From Pyrrhoderma lamaoense (taxonomy: Eukaryota; Basidiomycota; Agaricomycetes; Hymenochaetales; Hymenochaetaceae), in contig NBAZ01000006.1 of NCBI GenBank assembly GCA_002794735.1, positions 124,001 to 188,000 of the forward strand: a stretch of 64,000 nt of DNA, given 5' to 3'. The translations under genes and the position numbers were made by a program. The notes below the pieces were generated by a model. That model made no database searches. It was given only the letters and a program-made list of their open reading frames with translations, and was not told the origin of the DNA. Shown here one piece after another: positions 1 through 10,282 of this stretch. The first letter of the stretch is position 1. The number at the start of each line of letters is the position of its first letter.

Positions 1-399
1 TGATTTATTCCTGTCAAATAGAGTTCGCATCAACTCAAAAATGGTGTAGGAATATTGACAACCGTTTAAACATAAAGATCATGACTATTTGTTCTTGTTT
101 GCGGGAGTGGCGTGGGCAAAGGTGCGGTCGTTCTCCCTTGTATCTGATACCTAATGTCAACGGCAAGGGCCACCCATCGTCCATGTTCTGGCGAGTGACA
201 ATTAAGTGCGATACACCCTTGCACAGAAGCAAGATTAATATAACATTAGCCCATACAGTGACAACCGACTAGCAATCGTCATACAATAACATTAAGGAAT
301 GGCTCTCAACAAGCCCAAAGTTACCACATAAAAGTATAAAAGAGAGATAATTTACTCATAGTCTTCCTCTTATTATCATTATCCAATATTCTCAATGTC
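1..399. other. Left-edge intergenic sequence, nothing recognised
   Basis: AT-rich sequence downstream of the minus-strand secreted-protein gene. The short open frames overlap on both strands and show no signal peptide, motif or splice pattern that I would call a gene. Confidence 0.5.
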
Positions 400-1045
400 T
401 TAAACCATGTCGATCACGTCGAATTGCCATGGAGCGGGGTGCGAAATTCCTAGATCATTTGTAAGCTTCAGTAGAAGAGAAAACATGGAATAGATTACTT
501 ACTGTCTCCGTTGGTGCTGATATAGTAGCCACCTACACCAATCTGGATATACTTCTTATCAGCATTCTCTTCAGTATAGTACTCGACAGTTGCTTTTTTC
601 CCTGAACTGTCTCCAATATCTGTACGAAATATGCCTTTATTGTCATCATAGCCAACAAAGTGATCCATATGCGATTCACAGACGACTGGTCCTGGAATAC
701 CTTCGGGGAACCTGTATCTAAAGCCTTTATTCTTTGTATTGTTGATATCTGACAATCTGAACAGAATAGGATTATATTATTATCATGATGTGGGTAGTGA
801 AAAGAAAGACTTACGATTCAGAAGACTGTGTTTCTATCTTGCTATCTTCTGAGTGAAGATAGACTCCGTCGGATGTATAGACGGCATAGTACTACAACTC
901 ACACAATCAGTCGCGTGCTGTAACTTCAGAAAAAGCTATTACTCACATCCTGTATGCTAACATTTGGCGATGTCCAATCGGCCTTGACTCCCATAAGGGA
1001 TACGGCGAAAAGCGAAGCTGCAACAATAAGTCTATTAGAGATCAT
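400..1045 (-). CDS. Small secreted protein of unknown function (159 aa, 4 exons)
   Basis: Proposed exons are 1045-947, 891-815, 756-503 and 449-400. They are joined by introns of 55, 58 and 53 bp, all GT-AG, giving an uninterrupted 159-residue frame. The start was chosen because the first 22 residues form a clear signal peptide (MISNRLIVAASLFAVSLMG, then VKA and the mature start DWTSP). The mature part is about 137 residues, acidic and Tyr/Gly-rich, with one cysteine (VVCESH) and a C-terminal HPAPWQFDVIDMV. I see no transmembrane segment after the signal and no known domain. The consistent splicing, signal peptide and sensible composition support a real gene. Role is unknown; a small secreted or effector-like protein is only a guess. 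No neighbour within 4 kb hints at function. Confidence 0.65.
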
Positions 1046-4000
1046 TTCTTATGGATACTGGCGAACGATAGGAGATGTCTTGACGAGACGCTTAATGCGG
1101 ATGACAAAGGAGATAGGAAGAATATTGAATCTTACCCAAAAAGCAAGCTCTTTATCTAGAAAACCCGAACGTTGCAAACAGTAAACCATAAACAAATTTG
1201 CAAACCGCCAAGCTCTCAGAGACCATAGGTTTTACGGGCAATCTATCGGCATTCACTATTATCTTTGCAATTTGAAGTTGCAATCTACGAAAACTACAAC
1301 AATAATCAAAGCAATAGAAAAGAGAAAAAATGAACAAACCTACCAGTGATTCTGTTAAAGTGTTAACTTCCTATAATTGACTACTCAAAAAGGTTTTCTG
1401 GTACGCGAAGTTGAAGGGTTTCTCCTCATCAAACATATGTATGAGACTTTCCAAAAAAACAACTAATTCCTTTGAAAATAAGACAAGAAAAATATGAGGG
1501 CATAAACTGGAGATTACGTATAAGTTTCCTGTTTCAGTCCATACGCTGGTTGCCACAACTCGCAAATTGAATTTCCACTTGTAGGATAATCTATGCTTTT
1601 CGGTGTATTGGCTGCAAAGTTCGAGGAAATTATCAGAAAATTAACTAGTTTGTTTCTTTACGTATTAAATCTAAGTTTAGAAGAAATAACTACGATCATT
1701 CTGACTTTGCGGCACTTCACAAACAAAGTAGGTTTCCAAGAATAATCCCGACCTAACAGATGGGAACTTTGTTCAACAGAGAAAAATGTGCCTTCTCATG
1801 CTCACTTGACTGTTTGTCGCCACATTCGTTGTATAAAAAGTCACTGATTATCAGTCAACAAAACATACTTGACACGTCTGTTACGGAAGTAACTACTTTA
1901 GTCCCGATTACCAGTGCTGATCATTGTTTGCGCTTTTAGCCTTGATGTCTTGAGTCTCTCCAGAGGGATGACACCTCACTGGAATTACTAAAAGGGAGAT
2001 CTGTAGGAGCTTAACAGATATCAAATAATGCTGTAAAAGTTACTAAACTAATCACCGAGTAATCAAGTGTCAAGGGACGTACAAATTTGTCATTAAGTGG
2101 TTATACGCAATGTGATGAAGTAAGGGAGGTACAAGATATGCCTCAGGAATACTAGGGTATCCACCTATATATATGTGTGTGTGTACGTATAGCGTAGTAT
2201 ATACTACAATCAATTACACAAGATATGCGGCCAGAACCATCTTTGCGAGACTATCATGGAGCAACTCCTTCGTTTGATATAATTTTCCGTCCTTCTCCTG
2301 TACCTCTTTTCCTTGTATGTGTGAGTATATTAACTACTATGACTCGATACCAATATACATATCGTAACCAAGGACAGGTACTATAGGTAGCTAACGCGTA
2401 ACTAAGACGGCAAAGTAACGTTGCAGAGAAGAACAGTTTAGACGATGTAATATCGTGCCCTTTGTGGCATGCACTTCTTCCTTCAATATTATTCAGTGTC
2501 ATAAGTGCGACGACGTTGGAATACGTAACTCTAAGTGTAATTTCACCCACAAGCATTATATGACAGAATAATTCCACAATAACACCTCGGAGAAAAGTGA
2601 TGAACGTACAAAGTAGATAATAGATATTGTAAAACTGTATTACGCAAGACAGTAAGTCGGGATTTCACCGTGTTTTATCACTTAGCTCTCAAACTACCCT
2701 TTCCGGCAAGAAAGGCTTACATAATACGCTGACTCACAACGATATTACATCAATGGCAAGGCCAAGTAATCAGTTAAATCACCTATTTCTTTCCCTATCT
2801 GAGTATCTCTAATTTTTTTATGTGTATGAATTATTTGATAAGCACTCTTCTTTGTCAGTAGACTTCATAATCAAGGAATCATTGAATAAACTACTTTTAA
2901 CTATTATTTACCTGAGCGATAGTATACTGGAAATTATGCTACATTTTAGGAGTGGTAGGATCTGAAGTAGTTAATAAGCATTTAAGGATACTAGACCTAG
3001 CCACACTAATAATCTTCAAAAAGATCTTGAGTCGTCTGGACCCGATTCAAGAGCAAATTACAAGACTTCTCATACATAGTAAGTATGATGGCATGCATGA
3101 GCTATTAAGGGTCTTAAATAAACGCGAAATTAAGTAGAGTGTAAAGCACTTGGAATAAATACGTGTACGTGCCAATTCGTCATTCGAAACTGAAATTATG
3201 TGCCTAGTTTGGCTTGCGCCGCGGACTTCCTACCACGATATGTATCCATCTTAACTGGGTGACGTATAGGTTGTAGCTTGCACAATGTTTTATCCGTGTC
3301 ATTAACCCATACCCCTATACGGCAATGTGCCGAGTTTTGCCTTTTAACATTATACTTCCAATACAAAGCGCCCTCCTTTCGTGAGAGAATAGCTCAAGCC
3401 ATACGCAAAAGAAAGAATATTTCCTTCCTTTCCGTCAACGAGCACACCATGATTCTCCGACAAGTCACTAATCTATGCTTGTTTTCCCCTTGCAAAGCCA
3501 TTACTGAACGGCAAAAATCGGTTTGCCTTACAAAATGTGCTTATATACTACAACGCATACAAATGCATATATAAAGCGGGAATTTATAGACTGTAAAAAT
3601 CAACAAAAACTACCACTAGTAGTACTACTCGAAAGACTAAAATCATTCAACTTATGGCTACACCCTACGGAAAAATCACAGCTAACGACTCGCCGTTGTT
3701 AAAAAATTGTTCGAAAAGCGATGTGTGTAACTTAATTTAGAGGCTAATAGTACAGTACTGACAAGTGTTGAACATTGTAGCCCGTACTGGTAGGCAGGCT
3801 AGTGAAATCAAATACAAAAAAGAGAAATATCATGGAATGGACGTAAACGTCATAGTCTTGTATCGTAAGTTGCAAGTTTTCTAGAGGGTCTCTTCTACCC
3901 TGTCATAACCTATTATTAATAACTCGATCATCACAGTCGATTCGGGCAAGCCTATAACTAAATTTCTCAGACGATGGTTGAGAAAGACAGGGATACCCTC

Positions 4001-4056
4001 ATCATAGAAGCGGCGCGGAATTCCTAGACTCAGCAGACATAGCAGATCTTAAGGCT
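1046..4056. other. AT-rich intergenic region with a short TA/GT microsatellite
   Basis: About 3 kb upstream of the secreted-protein gene. It holds a compound TA-then-GT microsatellite near 2166-2190. Open frames of 60 to 107 codons occur but lack motifs, signal peptides or coherent splice partners. No tRNA-like fold or transposase remnant was recognised. Confidence 0.45.
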
Positions 4057-4257
4057 GTGCAACGCAAAAGTCCAACTCCAAGTCCTCCCAAATCGAGTTC
4101 AAGTTCAAGCTCGAGCTCGAGCCCGGATTCAAAGCCGCAACCGCCCCCGAACCCAAAGCCAAAGCCGCCTCAGCCCCCAAAACCAAAGCCAAAGCCACCC
4201 CAGCCCCCAAAGCCGAAGCCAAAGCCGAAACCAGGCCCAAGTTCAAAGTCAGCTTAA
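4057..4257 (+). repeat. Pro/Lys-rich low-complexity tract, possible coding fragment (66 codons)
   Basis: A degenerate tandem array built on CCAAAGCC-like units. It translates as a Ser run (ten Ser) followed by repeated PKPKPP and QPPKPKPKP units and ends at a TAA. The frame opens only after a TAG about 18 bp upstream and has no ATG, so if it is coding it must be a spliced exon of an unrecognised gene. The opposite strand is also open for 65 codons as an Ala/Leu-rich frame, which is expected of such a simple repeat. I annotate it as low-complexity DNA. A wall-protein or linker exon is possible but unsupported. Confidence 0.5.
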
Positions 4258-5166
4258 ACGAGATGAGTTTCTACGAGTTATGGGGCTTCTGTACACATAC
4301 ATATGTGTAATGTATATGTACTTGAACCCGATTTCTGTACCAACTCAGTGACTTGCTTTTTCTAATTGCAAAAATGGCCATTCTTGCTTCTACCTCTTTT
4401 TTCTCTCCTCTTTTTCATAAATCAATAATAACAAGAATCTAGAATAACAACTCGACACTCTGTTATTAAAACTACAATAAAACGCATTTTTTTTCTTTTT
4501 ACAGAAAATTATAAAGTGTTACCTCAATCTGACATCAGGTACACCTTTCTCCTTCAAAGACTCCTTTCTATCCGTTTTGAGACTAAGAATAAGAAGAAAC
4601 ACAAGATTTATCTGTATTGTTGTTTAATTTACACAAAAAATGATAAAGTTTGTTACATGATTTGACCAGTCTCCTATATGATATAATCAGAGCTCTGGGG
4701 TTCTGTGAGGATAACTATAAAAATAGCAATGGAGAGTACCGTGAATTTGTGATAACGAGGAAGTAATTCGTGAGAGAGTCTTCGTGGTATTTAGGAGAAG
4801 AAGCCAGTGTGAGGACATGGTAGGTGGTTCGAGAAAGTTTGCCTTCTGAGGGAAAGAGGTATGAATGATGATAAAAATAAAATATAGTTCCGACAACGGA
4901 GATGCACACGGAGGAAGGGGCAAGTAAGATTGGTATGCAGGGTTCTTTTAGTAGAAGAAACCGGATTCGAAATGGTATAGAATAATAAACATAATAAGGA
5001 AAACGGAATATAGGAATGGACATAAACAGATAAAGTCAGTGGAAAGACAAAATGTTTTGGTATCCATACTGTATCTCATAAAAACAAAAACCGATCAAAA
5101 ACATTACAAAGCATCAAGCCATAAAAATAAAGAATGCCGAAGGAGAAGAAATAATATACGCATGCC
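4258..5166. other. Intergenic, T-rich, nothing recognised
   Basis: Contains short T runs and overlapping minus-strand frames rich in Ser, Tyr and Ile with no motif. It lies just beyond the stop codon of the minus-strand coiled-coil protein, so part may be its 3-prime untranslated region. Confidence 0.4.
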
Positions 5167-7403
5167 CTATCCATTGCCCGCATTCGTATTTGTAATGAAC
5201 TCTGCGCTAATTGATGGATCACTAGGAGCGAAGCTATCAGAATTTTCCGAGTTTGTATACATAGGCTCCAGTGCGTCGCTTTTACTGACACCCTCTTGAG
5301 AAGTACACAGGAGATGCTCGTCAGCAGTCTCGGGTTCCTTGTCTTCGCATTCCAGCCTATCACATTCATTGAGTTTATGACGATACTGAGGATTCCCAAG
5401 TTCAGACAGGCTTGCGAACATTAAGGTTTCCCGGGACGCGCGGCCCGCGACACTAGTGTCTCGGGAGCCAGAAGCAGATCTACTGCTTGAGCCACTAGCT
5501 ATAGAGGTGGTTGAATATGGTGATCGAATGCTCTCGGATGCTTCAAGATTGCTTCCGCAAGCTCCTCAGAAACCTCGTCATCATTCTCACCAACTATGAG
5601 ATCATTTGGACTATGTCTGGATCCAGTGTCATATAGGCTTAACCCGGTTCTCAACGAGTGTTCTTGTGTAGGTGAAGTTGCATTTGAGCTCATCTGGGAA
5701 AAAGAGTCTGTCTGGGAAAGAGTGTTAAGGAAGGGATAACTACTATGAGGAGGAGAGGGATGAAAGCCATTGGGTCCCGAAGGTTCCATGAGCGACGGAG
5801 GTGGATAACCATATACCGCACCTGGGATTGGGTAAGTGCCTATCATAGGCTGAGATTGCTGTACGTGAGGGTGCAAGGCGTAGTAATGTTGCATCTGCAT
5901 TTGCGATAGAGTGAAAGACATTGCATGTAATTGGCTCGTAAGACTCTGAACTTGCATTTGCAACTGAATGAGAAAAAAAATCAGTCATTTTTTTTTAGCT
6001 AAACAAGGGGGGGGGGGCAATATAGGATTAGATGATTACCTCAATTTCACGTAGATGAGCTTTTTTAGAGTCTTTGTCCCAGTGTTCACGTATCGATTTG
6101 CATTCCTGGCGCAATTCCTCAATCTCTTTAGAAAGGCATACTTCTTTTCTATGTGAAGTCTCTAAGGCATCTTTATAGTATTGTATCTGATCTTCGAAGA
6201 CACCAGGAGGAGGAGTTGATCTTGGAGATGAATTTGGTGTACTCAAGGCAGTAGTAACATGAGGTGAATTCGATGCGCGCGCGTGTGTGTGTATACAGGG
6301 TGGAGATTGACTCTTGTTCATCCCTTCTTGATGACAGGGACCCTTTTCCCAACTCACACCAGAAGTAGAGAGTGAGCTTGTAGAACTAGAAGAGAGTGTT
6401 TCCGAATGTGATCTTGGGGACTCCAGCCATGAAGGCTGAACCTTGTTTGGTGAGACCGAAGGAGTCGATTGAGAAATAGAGGTAGAAGTTTCGCCATCCT
6501 CAACGAGTTCGATGTCATGGGAATGCACAGGTGGCGAAGGAGGCGGCGAACCAGCGCTGATGGAAACCGAAGAAATTGACGTTGAGCTTGAGGTAGACGG
6601 TCCGCTCCGGGTTAAAAGAGGGGTGTCGCTACGTGTGAAGTCCGCATGACAGGGTTCGGCACGTTCATTGTTGACGGCGTGAGTAGGATTACATTCAAGT
6701 GCATGAGGCTGAGAAGTAGCATCAGTAAGTTCCTCACTCCGGTCGGTCCACCCCGCCGACCTCGGCCGAGGCGTTTCTTCCGTTAACTCGGAGTCAGATG
6801 TACGAGTCGCACTCGACGACGACCGACTGTTGTCCTCTCGAGAGCGCGAACGAGATATATCATCGTCAGAGGTTGTTTGTACGTGTAAGGAGGGACCAGC
6901 GCTATTAGTAGACGGTGGCGGCGGTGCACCAGTCTTCCGTCGTCCTTGCTTCGTGACATCTTTGTATACCTCTCGGCCACGCTTGCGACGTTCTTTTGCG
7001 CGTTTTGTACTTGTTGCACGTGTCGTAGAGTCTTCCTGAGACTGTTCAGCAGTGGTTGAAGTTGTTGGAACCTCAGTGCCAATATTTGAAACCTTAATAG
7101 AAGTTTCTGCTTCAGACGAAGGTGGCGGTCTTGATCTTGGGACCAGCTTTGGGCGCTCCTGGAGCGACTATTGGTCGTAGAGTCTACTGATGAGACCAGC
7201 CTGGGTTCTACTCGCTCTTTTTCGCGTCGAGAGCTCTCCAGCAACCGATGGATTCGCGCCCTGCGCACCGTATTAGAACGGTAATTCTGCCAACAGTGCC
7301 AAGTCCTATGCCCGCCGAGTACAATAGCAATACTGAGAGATAAATAGATCAGAACGAGGTGTTCATCACGCAGCCAAGATCCTTTGTCGGTACTGTCGCC
7401 CAT
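5167..7403 (-). CDS. Membrane-anchored coiled-coil protein, function unknown (688 aa, 4 exons)
   Basis: Proposed exons are 7403-7212, 7167-6040, 5963-5591 and 5540-5167, with introns of 44, 76 and 50 bp. The frame closes exactly through all four. Residues 1-64 (MGDSTDKGSWLRDEH...) carry one hydrophobic segment (LVLIYLSLSIAIVLGGH, about residues 16-32), so the protein is probably a single-pass membrane protein with a very short N-terminal side. A basic stretch follows (RAKERRKRGREVYKD), then a long Ser/Thr/Pro-rich, probably disordered region. A predicted coiled coil lies around residues 400-480 (EDQIQYYKDALETSHRKE and IEELRQECKSIREHWDKD), followed by a Gln/Met-rich segment and a Pro/Tyr-rich tail. 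I do not recognise the family. An organelle tether or trafficking adaptor would fit this architecture, but that is inference. The 44-bp first intron is the weakest junction; a one-base indel there is the alternative. Confidence 0.6.
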
Positions 7404-8717
7404 GATGGAGAGAAGAAATCAAGCCCGTCACCGTTCCTCGAGGCCGTGGAGAAATACCCAGCTCCCCCCAGTTCCATAATTAACTTGGTTTGTGATGCAC
7501 TTCTTTAAGCGGTAAGTAAGTCCTTTTTTGGGAAGATCTATGGGGAAAATCCGAAATATGTCTTGTGTGTGCCTGGCCCACGCACATGGCATAAGAGCAT
7601 ACAGAAAGGCCCTTGTTCTTCTCACCGAGCTATCTTCGGTATTTCTTACTGTCATGAACCAAAACAATGTTTTTCCAGTCGTCTTTAGCCCTTGATCAGA
7701 GGCCTCGTACCACTTTAGATACACAATCATCGGCACCTTAAGCTTGCCAGCTCATTTACCCATGCAAAACGACCGCGGTCCAGCATTTGTGAGTAATCTC
7801 AAAATTTCCTTCTATTATTGGTAAGAACAGCCAACTTTGTATGGATAAATGACCGGCACTCCGCTATAAGTAGTACAATTATCGTTTCTCATATGACGAT
7901 CGAAACAAAAAAAATTATTGTAACCATGACATTAATCCTGTCGTTTTCGACCTAAATTACAAGCCTTATTAGAAAGTAATAACATGGATCACAACGTTAT
8001 GACAGATGAGCTTGTAGGAACTTGCCAATACAGGACGCCTTGGATCCTATAAAGAGTCTTTAAGAGACGGGACTGCGGGGCGAATAAGTCCATATGTACC
8101 TGTTCTATTCTTGGATCCAATGGAGCTGTTCTATCTTAAATATCTGTAGCTTCCGAAAACTATTAATAATCCCGGAGCGCTATCAGAACTGTATAGATCA
8201 GGTGTCTTATATTTGAAAAGAATCGAGCTATAACTGAATCGACAGTTCTAATTGATTGGAAGGGACGTCTAGCGTCTGTTGAAAGAGATATCTTTGTTTG
8301 AATGTGGCGCACTGTCTGCCACGGATAACAAAAAGCTTCTATTCTATAGCATTAAGGAGGTCGATGATCCAGGTGAATGTCATATTTCATCTATTTTGTG
8401 CAATGTTGCCCGACATAACCAACGAGGACTGTTACCCGTGACAATACGCATATGCAATCGGAGATAGGAGTCCATCAAGGGGCATTTCGTATCAAATAGC
8501 GCTAAACTCAAATTATTGTTCATGTGAGTGTCATAAAACATTCCTTTCATTCCATTCCGAAGATTTATAAGCGGTACATAACGTATCGGAAAGATATAAG
8601 AATTCTCCACAGTTTCCTATATTATCTTAGCCTCACTCGAGTCCCGAAGCACCCTCAAACGCTCGTAACACCTCAATCGCAACTCACATAGGCAAAATTG
8701 TCTATTTGCTTCATACC
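7404..8717. other. Intergenic region upstream of two divergent transcription units
   Basis: It separates the start of the minus-strand coiled-coil gene from the first Asp-Trp peptide gene. A 102-codon minus-strand frame at 7428-7736 has no recognisable content and is treated as chance. I see no repeat or RNA gene. Confidence 0.4.
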
Positions 8718-8909
8718 ATGCGCCTGAAAAGCGTACTGCTTGCATTAGTCTCCATTGCAGCATTAACTATAGCTGCTCCTGCCCCCAACCCAGAGGTACC
8801 CTTTACTAATATCTTTTAAAGAACGATTCTGATTCCTTTCTTCCATCTCCATAATTAGGCCTTCGCTAAAGCTGAGAACTCGAAACGCTTAAACGGGCAG
8901 GATTGGTAG
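8718..8909 (+). CDS. Short secreted Asp-Trp-terminal peptide precursor 1 (42 aa, 2 exons)
   Basis: Exon 1 is 8718-8795 (26 codons), the intron 8796-8858 (63 bp, GT-AG), exon 2 8859-8909 (16 codons plus TAG). Exon 1 is almost entirely a signal peptide (MRLKSVLLALVSIAALTIAA) followed by a Pro-alternating spacer PAPNPE. Exon 2 encodes AFAKAENSKRLNGQDW. The Lys-Arg pair is a candidate kexin site that would release the hexapeptide LNGQDW. The phase-0 intron falls at exactly the same codon as in the paralogue 535 bp downstream, and both proteins end in Asp-Trp-stop. That is the main reason to believe such a short gene. No CAAX box is present, so it is not a classical basidiomycete lipopeptide pheromone. 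Function is unknown; an extracellular peptide signal or processed ribosomal peptide is inference. Confidence 0.6.
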
Positions 8910-9444
8910 AAACTCCGTTGCGTACTACTTTGCATGGGGTTCAAGCAAGGAGATCATGCGCCTTCTATTTATTCGCTTCGAATCTTGACGAGATGGGGCT
9001 TTTATCTGCATTGGGCGCGGCCGTACATATACTTCAATAGGGAACAGTCTGGACGCCCTTGTAAATATAACTTTGTTAATATGACGCATATACTGGTGTT
9101 GGTCAAAGATGAAGTGGTGAAAGATCGCTCAGCGCTCAATGATCGCCGGAGAAATCGTTCCTGCTAAAGGTTAAGAGACAGTAATAATGATATTAACTGT
9201 TTTAAGCTTTAACGGAAAAGGGCTAGATCAATGACAAAACTTGACAAGAAAAACTCTAGACATAATGAGAAGACCAAGCCTCAACCGAGCTAATGTAAAT
9301 CAACCGAACAACATGAAAAAGACGGACATTCTCTTGGGTATCTTTCTATTCCCCTCACGGAGTACTTAAATACAGGAGGACCATATTTTCTTCCTCCTAG
9401 AGTTTCCAACAAACCGCTAAACCAGCACTACCAATTCATACGTC
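8910..9444. other. Spacer and likely promoter between the two Asp-Trp peptide genes
   Basis: Contains an AT-rich stretch and a TTAAATA element near 9366-9372, about 75 bp before the second peptide ATG, which could serve as a TATA-like element. A 77-codon open frame here has no recognisable content. Confidence 0.35.
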
Positions 9445-9638
9445 ATGAACGCGAGGAGAATTGCAATTACACTTATCTCGCTTGCGGTATACGCCATAGC
9501 TATTCCAACACCTGAACCCAAGGTCTGTGGAATCCCGTTATTGTTGCACAAATAGGGCTTACTTATATTTCCCCATTCTATGCATCCCAGGCATTAGCCG
9601 AGCCCGGTGATAACTATCCCAGGGGAAGGGACTGGTAA
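9445..9638 (+). CDS. Short secreted Asp-Trp-terminal peptide precursor 2 (41 aa, 2 exons)
   Basis: Exon 1 is 9445-9522 (26 codons, the same length as in the upstream paralogue), the intron 9523-9590 (68 bp, GT-AG), exon 2 9591-9638 (15 codons plus TAA). Exon 1 gives a signal peptide (MNARRIAITLISLAVYAIA) and the spacer IPTPEPK, again with Pro at every second position. Exon 2 reads ALAEPGDNYPRGRDW. The parts shared with precursor 1 are the Ala-aromatic/aliphatic-Ala start of exon 2, an Asn then Arg at similar spacing, and the terminal Asp-Trp. There is no Lys-Arg pair here; Pro-Arg or Gly-Arg could be cut instead, or the tail may stay attached. The nucleotide sequences are well diverged while the architecture is kept, so the duplication is not recent and selection has probably maintained it. 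Function unknown. Confidence 0.6.
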
Positions 9639-10016
9639 AAACCTGGCATCATATACGAACTCATGAGTCGAAAGGAGCAACAGACCCCAATTAACCATGT
9701 TTATCCCTTTATCGGGTATTTGCTGTTGATCTACTTGTCTGTCTCTTCCTTTTGACGTCTCTAGTACTGCAAAAAATGTCTATAGAAACATTATCTAACA
9801 CTTCAAATTCTTGAGAAATGTTATACCACTATTTTTAGTTATTTTAGGGTTGGTATGCTCAAACATGATAAGTTTGTGTTGATAAGTCTTTACATATGAA
9901 TCATTAGTGAGAGGGGGATTACTATTGTATAATAAAGATACTAGTATAAGCATTGTAATGGTTAGTATACGATTGCTATATTGGGAAGAAGTTCAATTCG
10001 AACCGTGACACCGTGG

Positions 10017-10134
10017 ACGCGTTTACATCTCCGAGCTAACCCCTATACATCCTCAGCGCTGAGTACGACAGCAATACGCGTTCTTATGCTGTAGGCTGTC
10101 ATAACGGAGCCTTGATAAATTGTTTTGAACGCGT
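10017..10134. promoter_or_regulatory. Cluster of three ACGCGT (MCB-type) boxes upstream of myosin
   Basis: Perfect ACGCGT hexamers occur at 10017-10022, 10076-10081 and 10129-10134, 149 to 266 bp before the myosin ATG. ACGCGT is the MluI cell-cycle box recognised by MBF-type factors (Swi6 with Mbp1 or Cdc10/Res partners) in ascomycete yeasts. Three copies within 118 bp is more than AT-rich DNA should give by chance. Cell-cycle control of the cytokinetic myosin is inferred from this and not shown. Confidence 0.5.
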
Positions 10135-10150
10135 AGACACCGCGTTCAAA
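10124..10150. repeat. Perfect 10-bp inverted repeat with 7-bp spacer
   Basis: TTTGAACGCG at 10124-10133 is exactly reverse-complementary to CGCGTTCAAA at 10141-10150, with spacer TAGACAC. The left arm overlaps the third ACGCGT box. It could be a symmetric site for a dimeric factor. A transcribed hairpin is less likely, because it lies upstream of the gene. Confidence 0.55.
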
Positions 10151-10282
10151 TTCTCTAGATCACTCAATCAGTACTATCCCTTTGTACTACCTATATCCAA
10201 CCAACTTCCAATTACATATTCATTATACCAAGACATAGAATCACATATCTAAGGGGCAACTAGCTTGCTGTCACTAGCAGCT

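Larger units (their letters stand above)
9639..10282. other. Intergenic region carrying the myosin promoter
   Basis: The first 350 bp are AT-rich without features. The last 270 bp contain three ACGCGT boxes and an inverted repeat, listed separately, directly upstream of the class II myosin start. Confidence 0.5.

Noticed and set aside
3278..3574. 98-codon plus-strand frame
   Set aside because: No motif, no signal peptide and no supporting splice structure.
431..4035. Short similarity between the last intron-exon border of the secreted-protein gene (about 431-455) and about 4009-4035
   Set aside because: Only about 20 imperfect matching bases around GCGG and AATTCCTAGA, and no further similarity on either side.
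4049..4246. Minus-strand Ala/Leu-rich frame across the Pro/Lys repeat
   Set aside because: It is the complement of a simple repeat and has no start context or flanking exons.
7428..7736. 102-codon minus-strand frame just upstream of the coiled-coil gene
   Set aside because: Ends 24 bp before the coiled-coil start codon with no splice link, and shows no family features.
9990..10005. T-loop-like GTTCAATTCGAAC suggesting a tRNA
   Set aside because: The flanking bases do not form a T stem, and no acceptor or anticodon arms can be built.
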